Assembly (NCBI GenBank): GCA_910575495.1
Contig: CAJTFS010000008.1
Coordinates: 16,253-80,252, forward strand
Reading direction: 5' to 3'
From: Bacteroidales bacterium
GTDB taxonomy: Bacteria > Bacteroidota > Bacteroidia > Bacteroidales > Rikenellaceae
DNA length: 64,000 nt
Within the stretch, counting starts at the first letter, position 1; each line of letters begins with the position of its first letter. The notes below the pieces were generated by a model. That model did no database searches, was not told the DNA's origin, and saw only the letters and a list, made by a program, of their open reading frames with translations. This document shows, one piece after another, positions 35,175 to 46,809 of the stretch. The translations under genes and the position numbers were made by a program.

Positions 35175-38030
35175 TCAGAGCTTCAGCAGCGTGCAGCGCT
35201 CCAGGTTGTAGCCCTCGGCCGAGATCACGACATCCTTGCGAGCGGCATATTCCGCCTCCACCACACGTTTCTCGTTCGGCAGCAGATGGATGTAGCCCTC
35301 GGAGATGTAGGCGGGCAAAACCGCCTCGCCGGTCGCCGCCGACCGCACGTTGAACTTCACGGCTAGCGCTGTCGAGCGCGACGGGTTCGAAACCTCGAAA
35401 CGCACCGTCCGGCGGCCGTTCTCCTCCCGCTGCGCGAGCTTGCGGGCCCGCAGCGCGGCGGCCGGCACCTCGTTCAGCGCCATGAAGTCGTCGCCCGTAC
35501 GGCGTATGTAGTCGTTCGTAGAGACGCACCGGCCCCCGGCGAACAGTTCGACACGCACCAGAAAACAGGCTTCTCCGGCAGGCATTTCGGCTTGGCCTAC
35601 ACGCGTCGCGGAATTGGCCGCAACCACGCCGGCCGGCATCGTCTGCACGGAAAGGCGCTTGCCGGCGAGCGTATGGCTCGTCACGCGCACGCGGGCCTTC
35701 GACAAGGTCTCGCGCGTGGTATTGACCGCCAGCACCTCGTTGTCGTGGGGGTTCATCTGCACGTGCACCGGCTCACAGGCCTTGCGGCAGCCGTAGAACG
35801 ACCCGTGCGTCTCGAAATCCCACGAATAGGTCTGCCATTCGAGGCTCGGCCAGGCGGGATGGCTCATCCAGAGCAGCACGCCCGAAGTCGAATTCCACAT
35901 CCGGCTGTTCCACCCCTCGAGCATTGCCCGGTGGCTGTCGTAGTTGATGAGCTGCACCTTGCGGCAGAAGTCGTCGAGCGACGCAGCCCGGCCATAGAGG
36001 CGGTCGACCGCCTCCACATATTCGGGCAGGCCGAAATGCAAGTCATGATAATGCCATGTGTCGCTGATGGGCCACTGCTCGGTCTCGGGCATGAACTTGC
36101 GCATGCTCTCGGCCGTCGGCACCGAAGGGGTCCCGAGCTCGGTCGAGAAACCGTGCGCCAGGTCGCGGAAATACGCCGATTCGTCGGCCAGGTAGTGCCA
36201 CGGACCGCTGGTCCGCAGGTTCATGTAGCGCGAATTGGGGCTGTAGAAACGCGTGCCGTCCTCCGAAGCGATCAGATCGGCCAGCCGCACTTCGAGCGTC
36301 GGCGTGGCGTAGCCCTCGTTGCGGGGGCACCAGATCGCCAGCGAGGGATGGTTGCGGAAACGCAGCACCGTTTCGCGGGCGTTGGCCATGAAGAGGTCTT
36401 CGTCGTTGGGATTCTGGTTGTAGCCCTCGGTCGAGTACCAGAAGTCGTTCCACACCAGCATGCCGTATTCGTCGCAGAGCGTGTAGAAGAGTTCTTCGGT
36501 CGACTCGCCCGTCCAGTTGCGCACCATGTTGAAACCCTCCTCGGCATGGAGGCGGAAAGCAGGTTCGAGACGTTCGCGCGAAACGCGCTTCATGCCGTCG
36601 TCCATGCCCCAGTTGCCGCCGCGGCAGAAGATGCGCACGCCGTTGCAGCGCACCACCAGGAAAGGCGAGGCGCCGTCCTTCTCCAGACGGCGGAACACCG
36701 ACGGGTCGACCTCGGGTCTGAGCGCCGGGACCACCACACCCGCGCCGACGTCGCGACGATGGAACGAATCGAAGGGCGAGCGTCCGTCGACAAGATCGTC
36801 GGTCGGATCGAAATCGATGCGCAGCTCCTCGCCCGAGGGAGCGTCGACCGTCAGTTCGTACGACAGCTCGCGGATGCCGAAGCGCACCTGCTCCGTATCG
36901 GAGCGGACCGCCCCTTCGTCGACGCCGAGCGTCATCGTATAGAGTTCCTGTTCCCCGTAGCCGTTGGGCCACCACAGACGCGGCGAAGCGACCCGCAAAA
37001 CGGGATAGTCGGCCGGTGCGAAGCACTCGCGGCGGCTCTCGCCCGGAGCCAGGTCGACACGCTTCTCGAAGGCGATGCCGCCGTCGATCGCACCGTGCAG
37101 CACCACGCTCCGCGGCGCGTCGGCGTGGTTCTTCAGCGTGGCGCTCACCGTCAGCTCGGCCGACGAGGTGTCGGGCAGCGGCAGGTCGGTCACCACATGG
37201 GGGTCGGAGAGGGTCACGTCGCCCGTATATTCGAGCACGACGCGCTGCCAGATGCCGATGTTGCGGTCGCGGATGCCGGGCACCCAGTCCCAGCCCTCGG
37301 AACTGATGAAGGTCGGACCGTCCAGACAGAGCTGTCCGCCATTGGGACCGCGGCCCGCCTTTTTCGACTGCTCGTGCGGAATGCCCGGGTTGTGCGGCGG
37401 ACAGATCTTCACGGCCAGCACGTTCTCGGCTTCGAAGCATTCGGTCGCATCGAACCGGCCGCGCGCAAAGGCGCCGTCGATCGTGCCGAGCTTGCGGCCG
37501 TTGAGCCAGACATCGGCGCGGTAGTTGATTCCCTCGAAACAGAGCCACACGCGGCGGCCGTCGCTGGCGGCCGGGCGGTCGAACCGGATGCGGTACCACC
37601 ACTCCGTGCGGCACAGGCTCTCGGGGATGGCCAAATTGTTCAATCCATAGTAGGGATCGGGATAGACGCCCGCTTCGACGAGCGAGGTGAGCACCGTACC
37701 GGGCACAACGGCGTTGTACCACGCCGAGGTGTCGAAAGAGGAGCCGAAGATCGATTCTCCGGCCGTCACAAGGTTGTCGGCCTCGGTGAGCTCCCACCCT
37801 TGGGCGAGTTCCCACGAGGAGCCGTCGCGCGGCGCAAGGCGGCTCTCGGCCGCACGCTTCGCCTTGCGGACGGGCTGTTGGGGCGGCGTCTGCGCCTTGG
37901 GCAGTTCGTCGGCAGGCTGCGGGGCGACCAGTCCGAAGTTGGACGAAAGCGCGGGTTGTTTCTGGGCGAAGGCCGCTTCCTCCGCCGCTGCGAATGCGGA
38001 AAGGGCCATGATGAATGTGCTTATGCGCAT
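35175..38030 (-). CDS. GH2-family exo-glycosidase (probable beta-mannosidase)
   Basis: A 951-residue exported enzyme. A signal peptide (about 1-23, ending AAFAQ) is followed by an unusual Pro/Gln/Lys-rich segment to about residue 70. Then come the GH2 sugar-binding domain, beta-sandwich and TIM barrel. The acid/base is Glu572 in CPRNEGYATP and the nucleophile Glu631 in FSTELGTPS. Similarity is to the exo-beta-glucosaminidase/mannosidase branch of GH2, so beta-mannosidase is the contextual choice. It is the last gene of the SusCD operon and starts 12 bases after the GH5-like gene ends. Confidence 0.82.
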   Translation of the reverse strand: MRISTFIMALSAFAAAEEAAFAQKQPALSSNFGLVAPQPADELPKAQTPPQQPVRKAKRAAESRLAPRDGSSWELAQGWELTEADNLVTAGESIFGSSFDTSAWYNAVVPGTVLTSLVEAGVYPDPYYGLNNLAIPESLCRTEWWYRIRFDRPAASDGRRVWLCFEGINYRADVWLNGRKLGTIDGAFARGRFDATECFEAENVLAVKICPPHNPGIPHEQSKKAGRGPNGGQLCLDGPTFISSEGWDWVPGIRDRNIGIWQRVVLEYTGDVTLSDPHVVTDLPLPDTSSAELTVSATLKNHADAPRSVVLHGAIDGGIAFEKRVDLAPGESRRECFAPADYPVLRVASPRLWWPNGYGEQELYTMTLGVDEGAVRSDTEQVRFGIRELSYELTVDAPSGEELRIDFDPTDDLVDGRSPFDSFHRRDVGAGVVVPALRPEVDPSVFRRLEKDGASPFLVVRCNGVRIFCRGGNWGMDDGMKRVSRERLEPAFRLHAEEGFNMVRNWTGESTEELFYTLCDEYGMLVWNDFWYSTEGYNQNPNDEDLFMANARETVLRFRNHPSLAIWCPRNEGYATPTLEVRLADLIASEDGTRFYSPNSRYMNLRTSGPWHYLADESAYFRDLAHGFSTELGTPSVPTAESMRKFMPETEQWPISDTWHYHDLHFGLPEYVEAVDRLYGRAASLDDFCRKVQLINYDSHRAMLEGWNSRMWNSTSGVLLWMSHPAWPSLEWQTYSWDFETHGSFYGCRKACEPVHVQMNPHDNEVLAVNTTRETLSKARVRVTSHTLAGKRLSVQTMPAGVVAANSATRVGQAEMPAGEACFLVRVELFAGGRCVSTNDYIRRTGDDFMALNEVPAAALRARKLAQREENGRRTVRFEVSNPSRSTALAVKFNVRSAATGEAVLPAYISEGYIHLLPNEKRVVEAEYAARKDVVISAEGYNLERCTLLKL

Positions 38031-38042
38031 AGTTTTACTTGC

Positions 38043-39719
38043 TTATCGGATCGGAGTGAAGATGTAGATACGCTCCCCGTAAGGCGCGAGTTCCACGCCG
38101 TCGAGCACGAACCGGCCCTCGGTCCCGATGGCCCCGTGCCCGGCGAAAGCGAGCGATGCCGGATCGAACGACTGCACGGCGTACCGGCCCCGGGCGGCCA
38201 GATTGACGGTGAGCGGCGTGCGGCCGAGCGCTTCGGACGAATTGTTGTAAAGATATACGTAGATCGTTTCGCCGCACCGGACGGCCATCGCCTCGGCGGG
38301 CGGGCAGATCACCGAAAGCTGCTCGAAAGCACCCTTGCCGTCGGCAAGCATGCGGTCGGAGATCAGGCGCACGCCGCGGAAATAGGGCATCAGGCCGCGG
38401 TTCTCGAAATACTCCCACCACCAGCTCATCGGCGTCAGGGGCGTGGGCGAGAAGATGCCGTACCAGAGGCCGCGGCGGAAGTCGCGGTCCATCTCCTCGC
38501 CGAACTCGTCGAAATTCTTCGACCAGTCCCACTCGTAGCCGAATTCGCCGATCACGTAGGGTTTTCCGAAGCGGTTTTCGTAGCGGAGTATCTCCGCCGG
38601 AATGCCGCCCGTGTTGCAATAGATGTGTTTCTGGTTGATGTCGAGGTCGGGTACCGAGTTGAGACCCTCGAGGTCGCGGTGCGAGATCGACGTCGTGACG
38701 GGGTGTCCGTAGGGATCGATGCTCTTCAGATACTTGCTCATGCGGGCATGCCACGCCACGATCTCCTCGGCCGGAATGGGACCTCCGGCGTTGCGGTGCT
38801 GGATGTTGTCGATCTCGTTGAAGAACTCCCACATGCCGATGGCCGGGCTGCAGCCCCAGCGAGCGACGATGTAGCGCAGGCGGTTCATGAAGCGGCGCGC
38901 CGGCTCCTCGTCGGTGAAGAAGGCGCGGTCGGCCCGCACGGCGCCCTGCCCCATGCAGAGCATCGCGTGCACGCCCAGCTCCTCGCACAGCCCGACGAAA
39001 TGGTCGAGCCGCGCCACGGCGCTCGGGTTGTAGTAGGCGTCCGAGGGGGTGTAGCGGTGGTTGTTGAAGTGATCCTGCTGGTCGATGGGGAAATTGAAGC
39101 CGCACATCCACACGCGGATGAAGTTGCCGCCGTTGCGGGCGAACAGCGGCAGCATGTAGTCGTAGTTGTACTTGTCGTGCTGCTCGTGCAGTTCCTTGAA
39201 GTAGCGCGAGTCGTCGTTGGCGCGCGACTCCCAGCAGATGTTCTCCGCCACGCCGCGGAAAGGCGTGCCGTCGTCGTAGACCAGCGTCCAATAGTCGCGT
39301 GTGTGGAGTATGCCGTGTCCGGCGGCCTCCTGCCGCACGGCGAGCCGCACGGGCTTCGAGAGCGAAGTTTGCCGGCCGCGTTCCGTCAGCCGGAACCGGA
39401 GGGCATATTCGCCCGCCTGCTGAGGCATGAAGCGCGCCTCCCAGCGCGAGAGTTGGCCGGACGCGCCCTCGACCCAGTAGCACGGGAGCAGGCGCTCCTC
39501 GCCCCCGGGGGTGCGGATGAGCATGTCGAGGGCGACCTCCTCCTGCAGGAAGGCATTCGAGTAGGTCGCCTTGAGACGCACGGTGAAGTCGATGCGTTCG
39601 TAACGCTTCGCCGTTGCGGCCGACGGTTCGACCGAACGGATCTGCGCCCGCATGCCCGCCACCGAGCAGAGTGCAAGCAAGGACAGGATCGCTTTTTTCA
39701 TGGTTCGTTTGGTTTTCAT
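38043..39719 (-). CDS. GH5-like glycosidase with N-terminal DUF5060 domain
   Basis: From ATG 39719 (558 residues) the protein has a signal peptide ending near GMRAQ, a beta-sandwich of the DUF5060 type (about 30-125) and a TIM barrel. Catalytic glutamates are Glu302 in WEFFNEIDN and Glu392 in IGEFGYEWD. A further C-terminal beta domain ends the protein. ATG 39701 (MKKAILSLL) is an alternative start. The frame upstream of 39719 crosses a hairpin (39723-39752) and is not used. A mannan- or glucomannan-cleaving role is inferred from the PUL. Confidence 0.78.
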   Translation of the reverse strand: MKTKRTMKKAILSLLALCSVAGMRAQIRSVEPSAATAKRYERIDFTVRLKATYSNAFLQEEVALDMLIRTPGGEERLLPCYWVEGASGQLSRWEARFMPQQAGEYALRFRLTERGRQTSLSKPVRLAVRQEAAGHGILHTRDYWTLVYDDGTPFRGVAENICWESRANDDSRYFKELHEQHDKYNYDYMLPLFARNGGNFIRVWMCGFNFPIDQQDHFNNHRYTPSDAYYNPSAVARLDHFVGLCEELGVHAMLCMGQGAVRADRAFFTDEEPARRFMNRLRYIVARWGCSPAIGMWEFFNEIDNIQHRNAGGPIPAEEIVAWHARMSKYLKSIDPYGHPVTTSISHRDLEGLNSVPDLDINQKHIYCNTGGIPAEILRYENRFGKPYVIGEFGYEWDWSKNFDEFGEEMDRDFRRGLWYGIFSPTPLTPMSWWWEYFENRGLMPYFRGVRLISDRMLADGKGAFEQLSVICPPAEAMAVRCGETIYVYLYNNSSEALGRTPLTVNLAARGRYAVQSFDPASLAFAGHGAIGTEGRFVLDGVELAPYGERIYIFTPIR

Positions 39720-39722
39720 GAA

Positions 39723-39752
39723 CGATATGCCTCCCTTACAAGAGGCATATCG
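39723..39752 (-). promoter_or_regulatory. Intercistronic 11-bp hairpin
   Basis: CGATATGCCTC (39723-39733) pairs perfectly with GAGGCATATCG (39742-39752), with an eight-base loop and no T-run. It separates the DUF1735 lipoprotein gene from the GH5-like gene inside the operon, and may stabilise the upstream sus mRNA or mark a processing point. Confidence 0.55.
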
Positions 39753-39777
39753 GTTCATCGGGGTTCGTAAAAGATGA

Positions 39778-40329
39778 TTACAGCAGGGCTTTCAGCGCAT
39801 CGACGTCGACCACCACGGCGGTCACCGTTCCCCGCTCGGCCAGTTCGTAGGCCGAAGGCTCGGAGATGCCGACCGCCAGGACCCACTTCTTGCCGGCATA
39901 TTCGGACCGGGTCAGCGACGACACGGGGATGGCCAGGTAGAACGATTCGCCGCTCCGGCCTTTCGGCACGGTCACCGATTCGGGCAGCGAATAGACCTCG
40001 GGCATCGCCTCGCCGCCGAAAGCGGCCGCGGCTTCGGCCGTCGCCGGAAGCGAGACGCCGACTTTCACCGTAAAACCGCCGGCCTTGTCGAAACTTCCCG
40101 AGCGCATGACGCCCAGGATGATGCGCACCTCGCCCTCCTCGACCCGGAAGTTGTAGGTGTTCACGCTGCTGCTCGCAGGCACAGCGTAGGAGTTGTCGAG
40201 TCCGCCGGTCGAAAGCGCCTGCGGCATATAGATCCTGGAGAATCCGTAGTCGGCGTCGCCGTCCCCCTCGCAGGCCGTGAAAGCCAATGCACAGAACGCC
40301 GCCAGCAACAAAAACAGTCTGTTTTTCAT
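39778..40329 (-). CDS. DUF1735 surface lipoprotein
   Basis: A 183-residue lipoprotein with lipobox cysteine at residue 20 (LAFTACEGD). The sequence YGFSRIYMPQA near the start is typical of the DUF1735 (BT_3987-like N-terminal) beta-sandwich found in SusE-position proteins. It lacks a C-terminal carbohydrate-binding module, so it is short for that group. It lies 24 bases after susD and probably helps to hold glycan at the outer membrane. Confidence 0.75.
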   Translation of the reverse strand: MKNRLFLLLAAFCALAFTACEGDGDADYGFSRIYMPQALSTGGLDNSYAVPASSSVNTYNFRVEEGEVRIILGVMRSGSFDKAGGFTVKVGVSLPATAEAAAAFGGEAMPEVYSLPESVTVPKGRSGESFYLAIPVSSLTRSEYAGKKWVLAVGISEPSAYELAERGTVTAVVVDVDALKALL

Positions 40330-40353
40330 GATTTTCTCGAATATGGAATTGAA

Positions 40354-42027
<1,674 letters not shown>

Positions 42028-42046
42028 GGTAACGTCGATGATTAGG

Positions 42047-44914
42047 TTAGAAAGTGAGGTTTACGCCGATGTTGTAGCTTTTCAACACCGGATAGCGGTA
42101 CGAAAGCAGCTCCGGGTCGATGCGGTAGTCGGACATCAGGCCGCTCGCCGTGAAAGGATTGGTCACGTTGAGATAGATGCGGAAGTCGCTGATGCCCGCG
42201 GCCCGGAACTTCGCGTGGTGCCTGAAGCTGTAACCCAACTCGATGTTGCGCACGCGCAGGAAGTTGCGGCTTCTGACCCAGAACGAGCTCAACTGGTAGT
42301 TGTTGTCGTTGCTCTGCGTCGTCAGACGCGGATAGGTGGCCGTCTCGCGCGTGTCGATGCCCTGTTCGGGATAGTAGGCCCAGGCACCCTCGGCGATCGG
42401 GAAGGCGTTGCCGTTGTCGACGAACGCGCGGGTCTGTACGGCGTTGTCCATCAGACTGAACGAAGCGCCGGCAATGCCGTGCAGCAGGAAGCTCAGGTCG
42501 AAACCGCGGTAGTTGAACTGCGCACCCAGCGTATAGGTCCATTCGGGATGGAGCGACTTGCCGATCTTCGTCACGTCGTTCTGGTCGATGAAGCCGCTGT
42601 TGTCCAGGTCGCGGTACTTCAGGTCGCCCGGCCGGACGGCTCCGAACATGGGCTGCGGCAGATCGGCGCGCAGCGTGCCGTCGGCCTCGAAGTCGTCGAT
42701 GTCATAGAAACCGTCGGCCACCAGACCGATCAGCGTACCGTAGGGACGGCCCGTCTGAGCGTTGTAGCCGTACATCGGCGCCACCTCGGCCATGTAGTCG
42801 ATCTTGTTGCGGTTGAACGACACCGAACCGTTGATCGCATAGCCCCAGTCGCCGCGCTGGTCGGACCACAGGGCACTCACCTCGAAGCCCTTGTTGGTCA
42901 TCTTGCCGACGTTGTTGAAGTAGTAGTTCTTGCCGTAGTAGCCCATCATCGAGTTGTCGAGCGTCAGGATGTCCGTGCGCTTGTCGAGGAAGGCATCGGC
43001 CGTAATATGGAGCTTGCCGAACAGCGAGGCGTCGATACCGATGTTGTACTTGTTGCTCTTTTCGGCATGCACGTCGGGATTGGGCATGAACATCTGCACG
43101 AGCGACCCCTGCCACTGTCCTTCGGGGTTGCCCATATAGAACGCTCCGACGTAGGAATCGGTATAGTAGTCCTTGAACAGATAGCGGCCGTTCGACGAAT
43201 AGCCCGACAGGGCGCCCGTCGCGCCCGAATCGGCAAAACCGCTCCGGCCGTACGACAGACGCAGCTTGAGCAGATCGACGCTCTTCGAATCTTTCAGGAA
43301 CGCCTCGTTCGAAACCACCCAGGCGGCCGACACCGAAGGATAGAAGGCCCACTGGTTGCCCGGCGCGAAGGCGTCGTTGCCGAAGTAGGAGAAGCCGAAT
43401 TCGGCGATGTAGCGGTCGGCATAGCTGTAGTTGACGCGGCCGTTGAGATTCAGATAGTGGTACTTGTAGGAGAAGTAGCCGTCGCCGTTGTAGGCCGAGA
43501 TGTGGAAATTGGCGGCAGCGCTCAGCGCATGGCGGCCGAAGGTGTTGTCATAGCCCAGCACGATCTTGCCCTGCTTCCAGTCTTCCATGCCGTCCGAACC
43601 GTAGCCGCTGGCTTGCAGCGAGGTGTCCTCGTCGGTGGTCGTGCGCTCGCCGTTCTGGTAGCGGGCATAGTTGCGCGTCTTGCTGTAGCCGCTGTTGGTG
43701 AGGGTGTTGAACGAAAAGGCCTCGCGCAGGTAGAGACCCGGCGTGATGAAATCCAGCCGCTCCACCAGCTCGAAGTTGCCCTGCAGCACGCGCGACTGGT
43801 TCTGACGCCATCCCAGGGCGTTGACCGACGCCACGGGGTTGCTGTTGTAGACCGACGTGCCCGACCAGCGGGTGCGCTCGGCGTTGTCCCACACCTCGTA
43901 GATGTTCGACGGATAGCGCGACAGGTTGTAGAACAGGTCGTCGGTTCCGATGTTCGGGCGCCGGCCGCGCTCGATGCGGCCGCCCAGGTCGACGCGTGCC
44001 TCGATGAAGCGGAAGACCTTGAAGTCGAGGTTGGCGCGCAGGCTGTAGCGCTCGTACATGCGGTTCGACCGCGCGTCGCTGCGCTTCACGTCGTAGAGAC
44101 CCTGCTGGTTGAGATAGTTGAGCATCACATTGTAGCGGGCCGCTTCGGTTCCGCCGCGCACGGCGACGTCGCCGTCGATCGTGTAGCCCGCCTTGCGCAG
44201 CGTCTCGTCCTGCCAGTCGACGTTGGTGCCCGTGCCGTTGCGGTAGGCCTCCAACTGCCCGCTGCTGTAGTAGGGATTCCAGAAGCCGGCGTCGTTGCTC
44301 ACGGCCTGGTTGTAGAGCGTGGCATAGCCGTAGGAGTCGAGCGGCTTGGCCATCGTAGTGGCCTGCTGCACGCCGTAGCGCACCGAAGCGCTCACCTTGA
44401 CCGGACCCACCTGGCCGCGCTTGGTTTCGATCCAGATCACGCCGTTGGCGCCGCGCTCGCCGAAGATGGCCAGCGCCGCACCGTCCTTGAGCACCGAGAC
44501 GCGCTCGATCTCGGCCGGCGAGAGGTAGGCGATGTAGCTGGCATTGACCTCGAAGCCGTCGACGAAGATCTTGGCGCTGTTATAGTTGGCGTTGCCGTAG
44601 GAGCCGATGCCGCGGATGAGCCAGCTGGCCATGTCGTTGCTCGGCTCGCCCGACCCCTGGAAAAGCGTCATGCCGGCGAACTGTCCGGCGAAGCTGTTCG
44701 TGAGGTTGGTCGCCGTCGTTTTGCGGAGCGTCTCGCCGCCGACCGAGGAGATGGCACCCGTCGTGCGTGCGGACGACGTTCCGAAGAGCATTTCGGGGCC
44801 CGCCGGCGCCTGGACATGCGCGCTGTCGGCCGCCGGCTGTCCGCTTCGGGCGGAAGCCGTGCCCAGCGAGACGAATCCCGCAAGAAGCAAGGTATGGATG
44901 ATGTATTTGTTCAT
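42047..44914 (-). CDS. SusC/RagA TonB-dependent transporter, short form (second pair)
   Basis: A 955-residue outer-membrane barrel. After the signal peptide (about 1-22) it goes almost directly into the plug domain (TTATNLTNSFAGQFAGMTLFQG; ERVSVLKDGAALAIFGERGANGVI). It lacks the N-terminal carboxypeptidase-regulatory-like domain seen in the first SusC (46810-50091), so it is about 140 residues shorter. It ends YNIGVNLTF with a terminal aromatic residue, as expected for BAM insertion. The paired SusD follows after 19 bases. Confidence 0.95.
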   Translation of the reverse strand: MNKYIIHTLLLAGFVSLGTASARSGQPAADSAHVQAPAGPEMLFGTSSARTTGAISSVGGETLRKTTATNLTNSFAGQFAGMTLFQGSGEPSNDMASWLIRGIGSYGNANYNSAKIFVDGFEVNASYIAYLSPAEIERVSVLKDGAALAIFGERGANGVIWIETKRGQVGPVKVSASVRYGVQQATTMAKPLDSYGYATLYNQAVSNDAGFWNPYYSSGQLEAYRNGTGTNVDWQDETLRKAGYTIDGDVAVRGGTEAARYNVMLNYLNQQGLYDVKRSDARSNRMYERYSLRANLDFKVFRFIEARVDLGGRIERGRRPNIGTDDLFYNLSRYPSNIYEVWDNAERTRWSGTSVYNSNPVASVNALGWRQNQSRVLQGNFELVERLDFITPGLYLREAFSFNTLTNSGYSKTRNYARYQNGERTTTDEDTSLQASGYGSDGMEDWKQGKIVLGYDNTFGRHALSAAANFHISAYNGDGYFSYKYHYLNLNGRVNYSYADRYIAEFGFSYFGNDAFAPGNQWAFYPSVSAAWVVSNEAFLKDSKSVDLLKLRLSYGRSGFADSGATGALSGYSSNGRYLFKDYYTDSYVGAFYMGNPEGQWQGSLVQMFMPNPDVHAEKSNKYNIGIDASLFGKLHITADAFLDKRTDILTLDNSMMGYYGKNYYFNNVGKMTNKGFEVSALWSDQRGDWGYAINGSVSFNRNKIDYMAEVAPMYGYNAQTGRPYGTLIGLVADGFYDIDDFEADGTLRADLPQPMFGAVRPGDLKYRDLDNSGFIDQNDVTKIGKSLHPEWTYTLGAQFNYRGFDLSFLLHGIAGASFSLMDNAVQTRAFVDNGNAFPIAEGAWAYYPEQGIDTRETATYPRLTTQSNDNNYQLSSFWVRSRNFLRVRNIELGYSFRHHAKFRAAGISDFRIYLNVTNPFTASGLMSDYRIDPELLSYRYPVLKSYNIGVNLTF

Positions 44915-44949
44915 GGTCGAATCTGTTTTTAAGTAAAAGGCTGCGAAGA

Positions 44950-46791
44950 CTAATAACCGGGGTTCTGCACCAGCGTCCCTTTGTTGATCTCCGACTGCGG
45001 AATCGGCTCAAGGTACATCTTGGGATTCCAGGTCGATTCGTAGGCCACGGCGTCCCAGTAGGACTCGACAGCCTCCCGGAGGTTGAACGAACCCGAATGG
45101 CCCGACTTGATCTTGAACTGCAATTCGCGCATCTTGCCGCCGATGATGCCGTTGGCGATGTTCTCGTCCTTCCAGTGCTTCACATCGTAGTAGCGGTGGT
45201 TCTCGCGGTAGAGTTCGATGGCACGTTCGCGGCGGATCAGCTTGCGCAGCGCATCCTGGCCGGTCTCGGCGATGGCCGGCAGGCCGGCACGGTTGTGCAC
45301 CTTGTTGAGGTTCTCCAGCGCCTTGGCCGCATTGCCCTTCTCGTTGTAGGCTTCGGCCAGGTTGAGATAGATTTCGGCCATGCGGAAAAGCGGCTGTTCG
45401 TACCACACGCGCGAACCGGCCTTGTAGTAGAACTTCGTGGGGGCCGCGCAGCCCCTGCCCTCGCCCTGGGCGCCGGGGAAGTTGTTGTCCTTGCTGGCAT
45501 TGGCCGTCTGACGGCCCCAGTTCAGCGCCGTCCAGCGCGAATCGCCCTGGTTGTTGAAAGCGTCGAAGCCGATGAAGATGTTGTCGGCCTTGGCGCGCGG
45601 CTCGATCGCCTCGATGTTGGCCAGCCACTCCTCGACAGGCCGGGGCGCCGGCTCGCCGAGCTTGGGCCAGTTGGCGTAATCCGAACCGTCGGCCTTGTAG
45701 TAGAACTCCAGGAAGTTGGTCATCAGACCGCTCTGGTCGGTGTCATAGCGGTTGTTGCCCCAGTAAGGCGAATAGTTGTTGTAGTAGAAGATGGCGCTCG
45801 CAGGCCACGACCACATGTTGGTGTCGTTGTTCTTGTAGGCCAGCAGCACCTCGCGGTTGGCGGGCGTCGAAGTGGCCGTCGCATAATCGTCGAAAGCGTT
45901 GGGGTTGGGCTGTCCCTCGCCGGCCGCGCCCGTGTTGATGAGCGCATAGTTGTTGGCGGCGGCCCACGCCAGCACCGCCTCGTTGGCCTCGATGGCCTGC
46001 TGCCAGCGGGTCTCGTCGGTCGAGCCGAAACATACCAGCTCGTCGTGCGCGCCGCTCAGATAGGGCGTCGCCGAGTTGAAGAGCGGACGGGCCGCGAAGA
46101 GCAGCGTACGGGCCTTGATGGCCAGCACGGCGCCGCGCGTCATGCGCCCCTGGTCGGCAGCGCTCCAGTCGCCCTCGGGAAGCCCGTCGTAGGCCTCGTC
46201 GCAGAGTTCGAGGATGTAGTCGAGCGTATCCTCCAGCGAGGAGCGGCCCACGTTCACGGCAGGCTCGGCCGCATTGGCGAAGTCCTTGCGCACGATCGGC
46301 AGACCGCCGTAGCGGTAGAACATGCCCATGTAGCGGTAGGCGATCAGCGCCGTGACCTCGGCCTTGATGTAGTCTTTCTCCTCCTGCGTCATGTCGGGCA
46401 CGCGGTCGATGTTGGTTTTCACGAGAAAACAGTCGCGGATATAGGCCCAGTTGTTGCCGAAATGTTCCGAACCGGCATCCGAGCCGTCCGTACCGTTCAC
46501 GTCGAGACCCGACTGGGTGATGGTATAGGTGCCGTGCCACGAGTAGCCGCGCGACACCTCGCCGCAGAGCGCGCCCAGCGTACCGTGCCCGACGCCCCAG
46601 CCGCCCGGAAGACCGTGGAGCAGCGACTGGCGGTAGCAGGTCATCAGCGCGCTTTTGGCGTTCTTGGCCGAACCGTAGACCTCCTTGAGGTCCACCGTGC
46701 CGGTCGTATCGGGCATCTGGAGGAACATGTCCTGGCAGGAGAACAGCCCCAGCGAGCCCAGCAGCATCATGGAAACAAGTATTTTTTTCAT
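44950..46791 (-). CDS. SusD/RagB-family glycan-binding lipoprotein (first pair)
   Basis: A 613-residue lipoprotein (Cys19 in GLFSCQDMF). Family motifs include AEIYLNLAEAYNEKGN and IELYRENHRYYDVKHWKDE, and the C-terminus ends with NKGTLVQNPGY. It is partner to the SusC encoded 18 bases upstream. It is clearly diverged from the second SusD of the operon, so the two pairs probably handle different oligosaccharides. Confidence 0.95.
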   Translation of the reverse strand: MKKILVSMMLLGSLGLFSCQDMFLQMPDTTGTVDLKEVYGSAKNAKSALMTCYRQSLLHGLPGGWGVGHGTLGALCGEVSRGYSWHGTYTITQSGLDVNGTDGSDAGSEHFGNNWAYIRDCFLVKTNIDRVPDMTQEEKDYIKAEVTALIAYRYMGMFYRYGGLPIVRKDFANAAEPAVNVGRSSLEDTLDYILELCDEAYDGLPEGDWSAADQGRMTRGAVLAIKARTLLFAARPLFNSATPYLSGAHDELVCFGSTDETRWQQAIEANEAVLAWAAANNYALINTGAAGEGQPNPNAFDDYATATSTPANREVLLAYKNNDTNMWSWPASAIFYYNNYSPYWGNNRYDTDQSGLMTNFLEFYYKADGSDYANWPKLGEPAPRPVEEWLANIEAIEPRAKADNIFIGFDAFNNQGDSRWTALNWGRQTANASKDNNFPGAQGEGRGCAAPTKFYYKAGSRVWYEQPLFRMAEIYLNLAEAYNEKGNAAKALENLNKVHNRAGLPAIAETGQDALRKLIRRERAIELYRENHRYYDVKHWKDENIANGIIGGKMRELQFKIKSGHSGSFNLREAVESYWDAVAYESTWNPKMYLEPIPQSEINKGTLVQNPGY

Positions 46792-46809
46792 AATCAGCTT
46801 CGGAAGGTT

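Noticed and set aside
39720..39758. Upstream start of the GH5-like gene (MNRYASCKGG)
   Set aside because: The segment is the 39723-39752 hairpin. A normal signal peptide begins only at 39719 or 39701.
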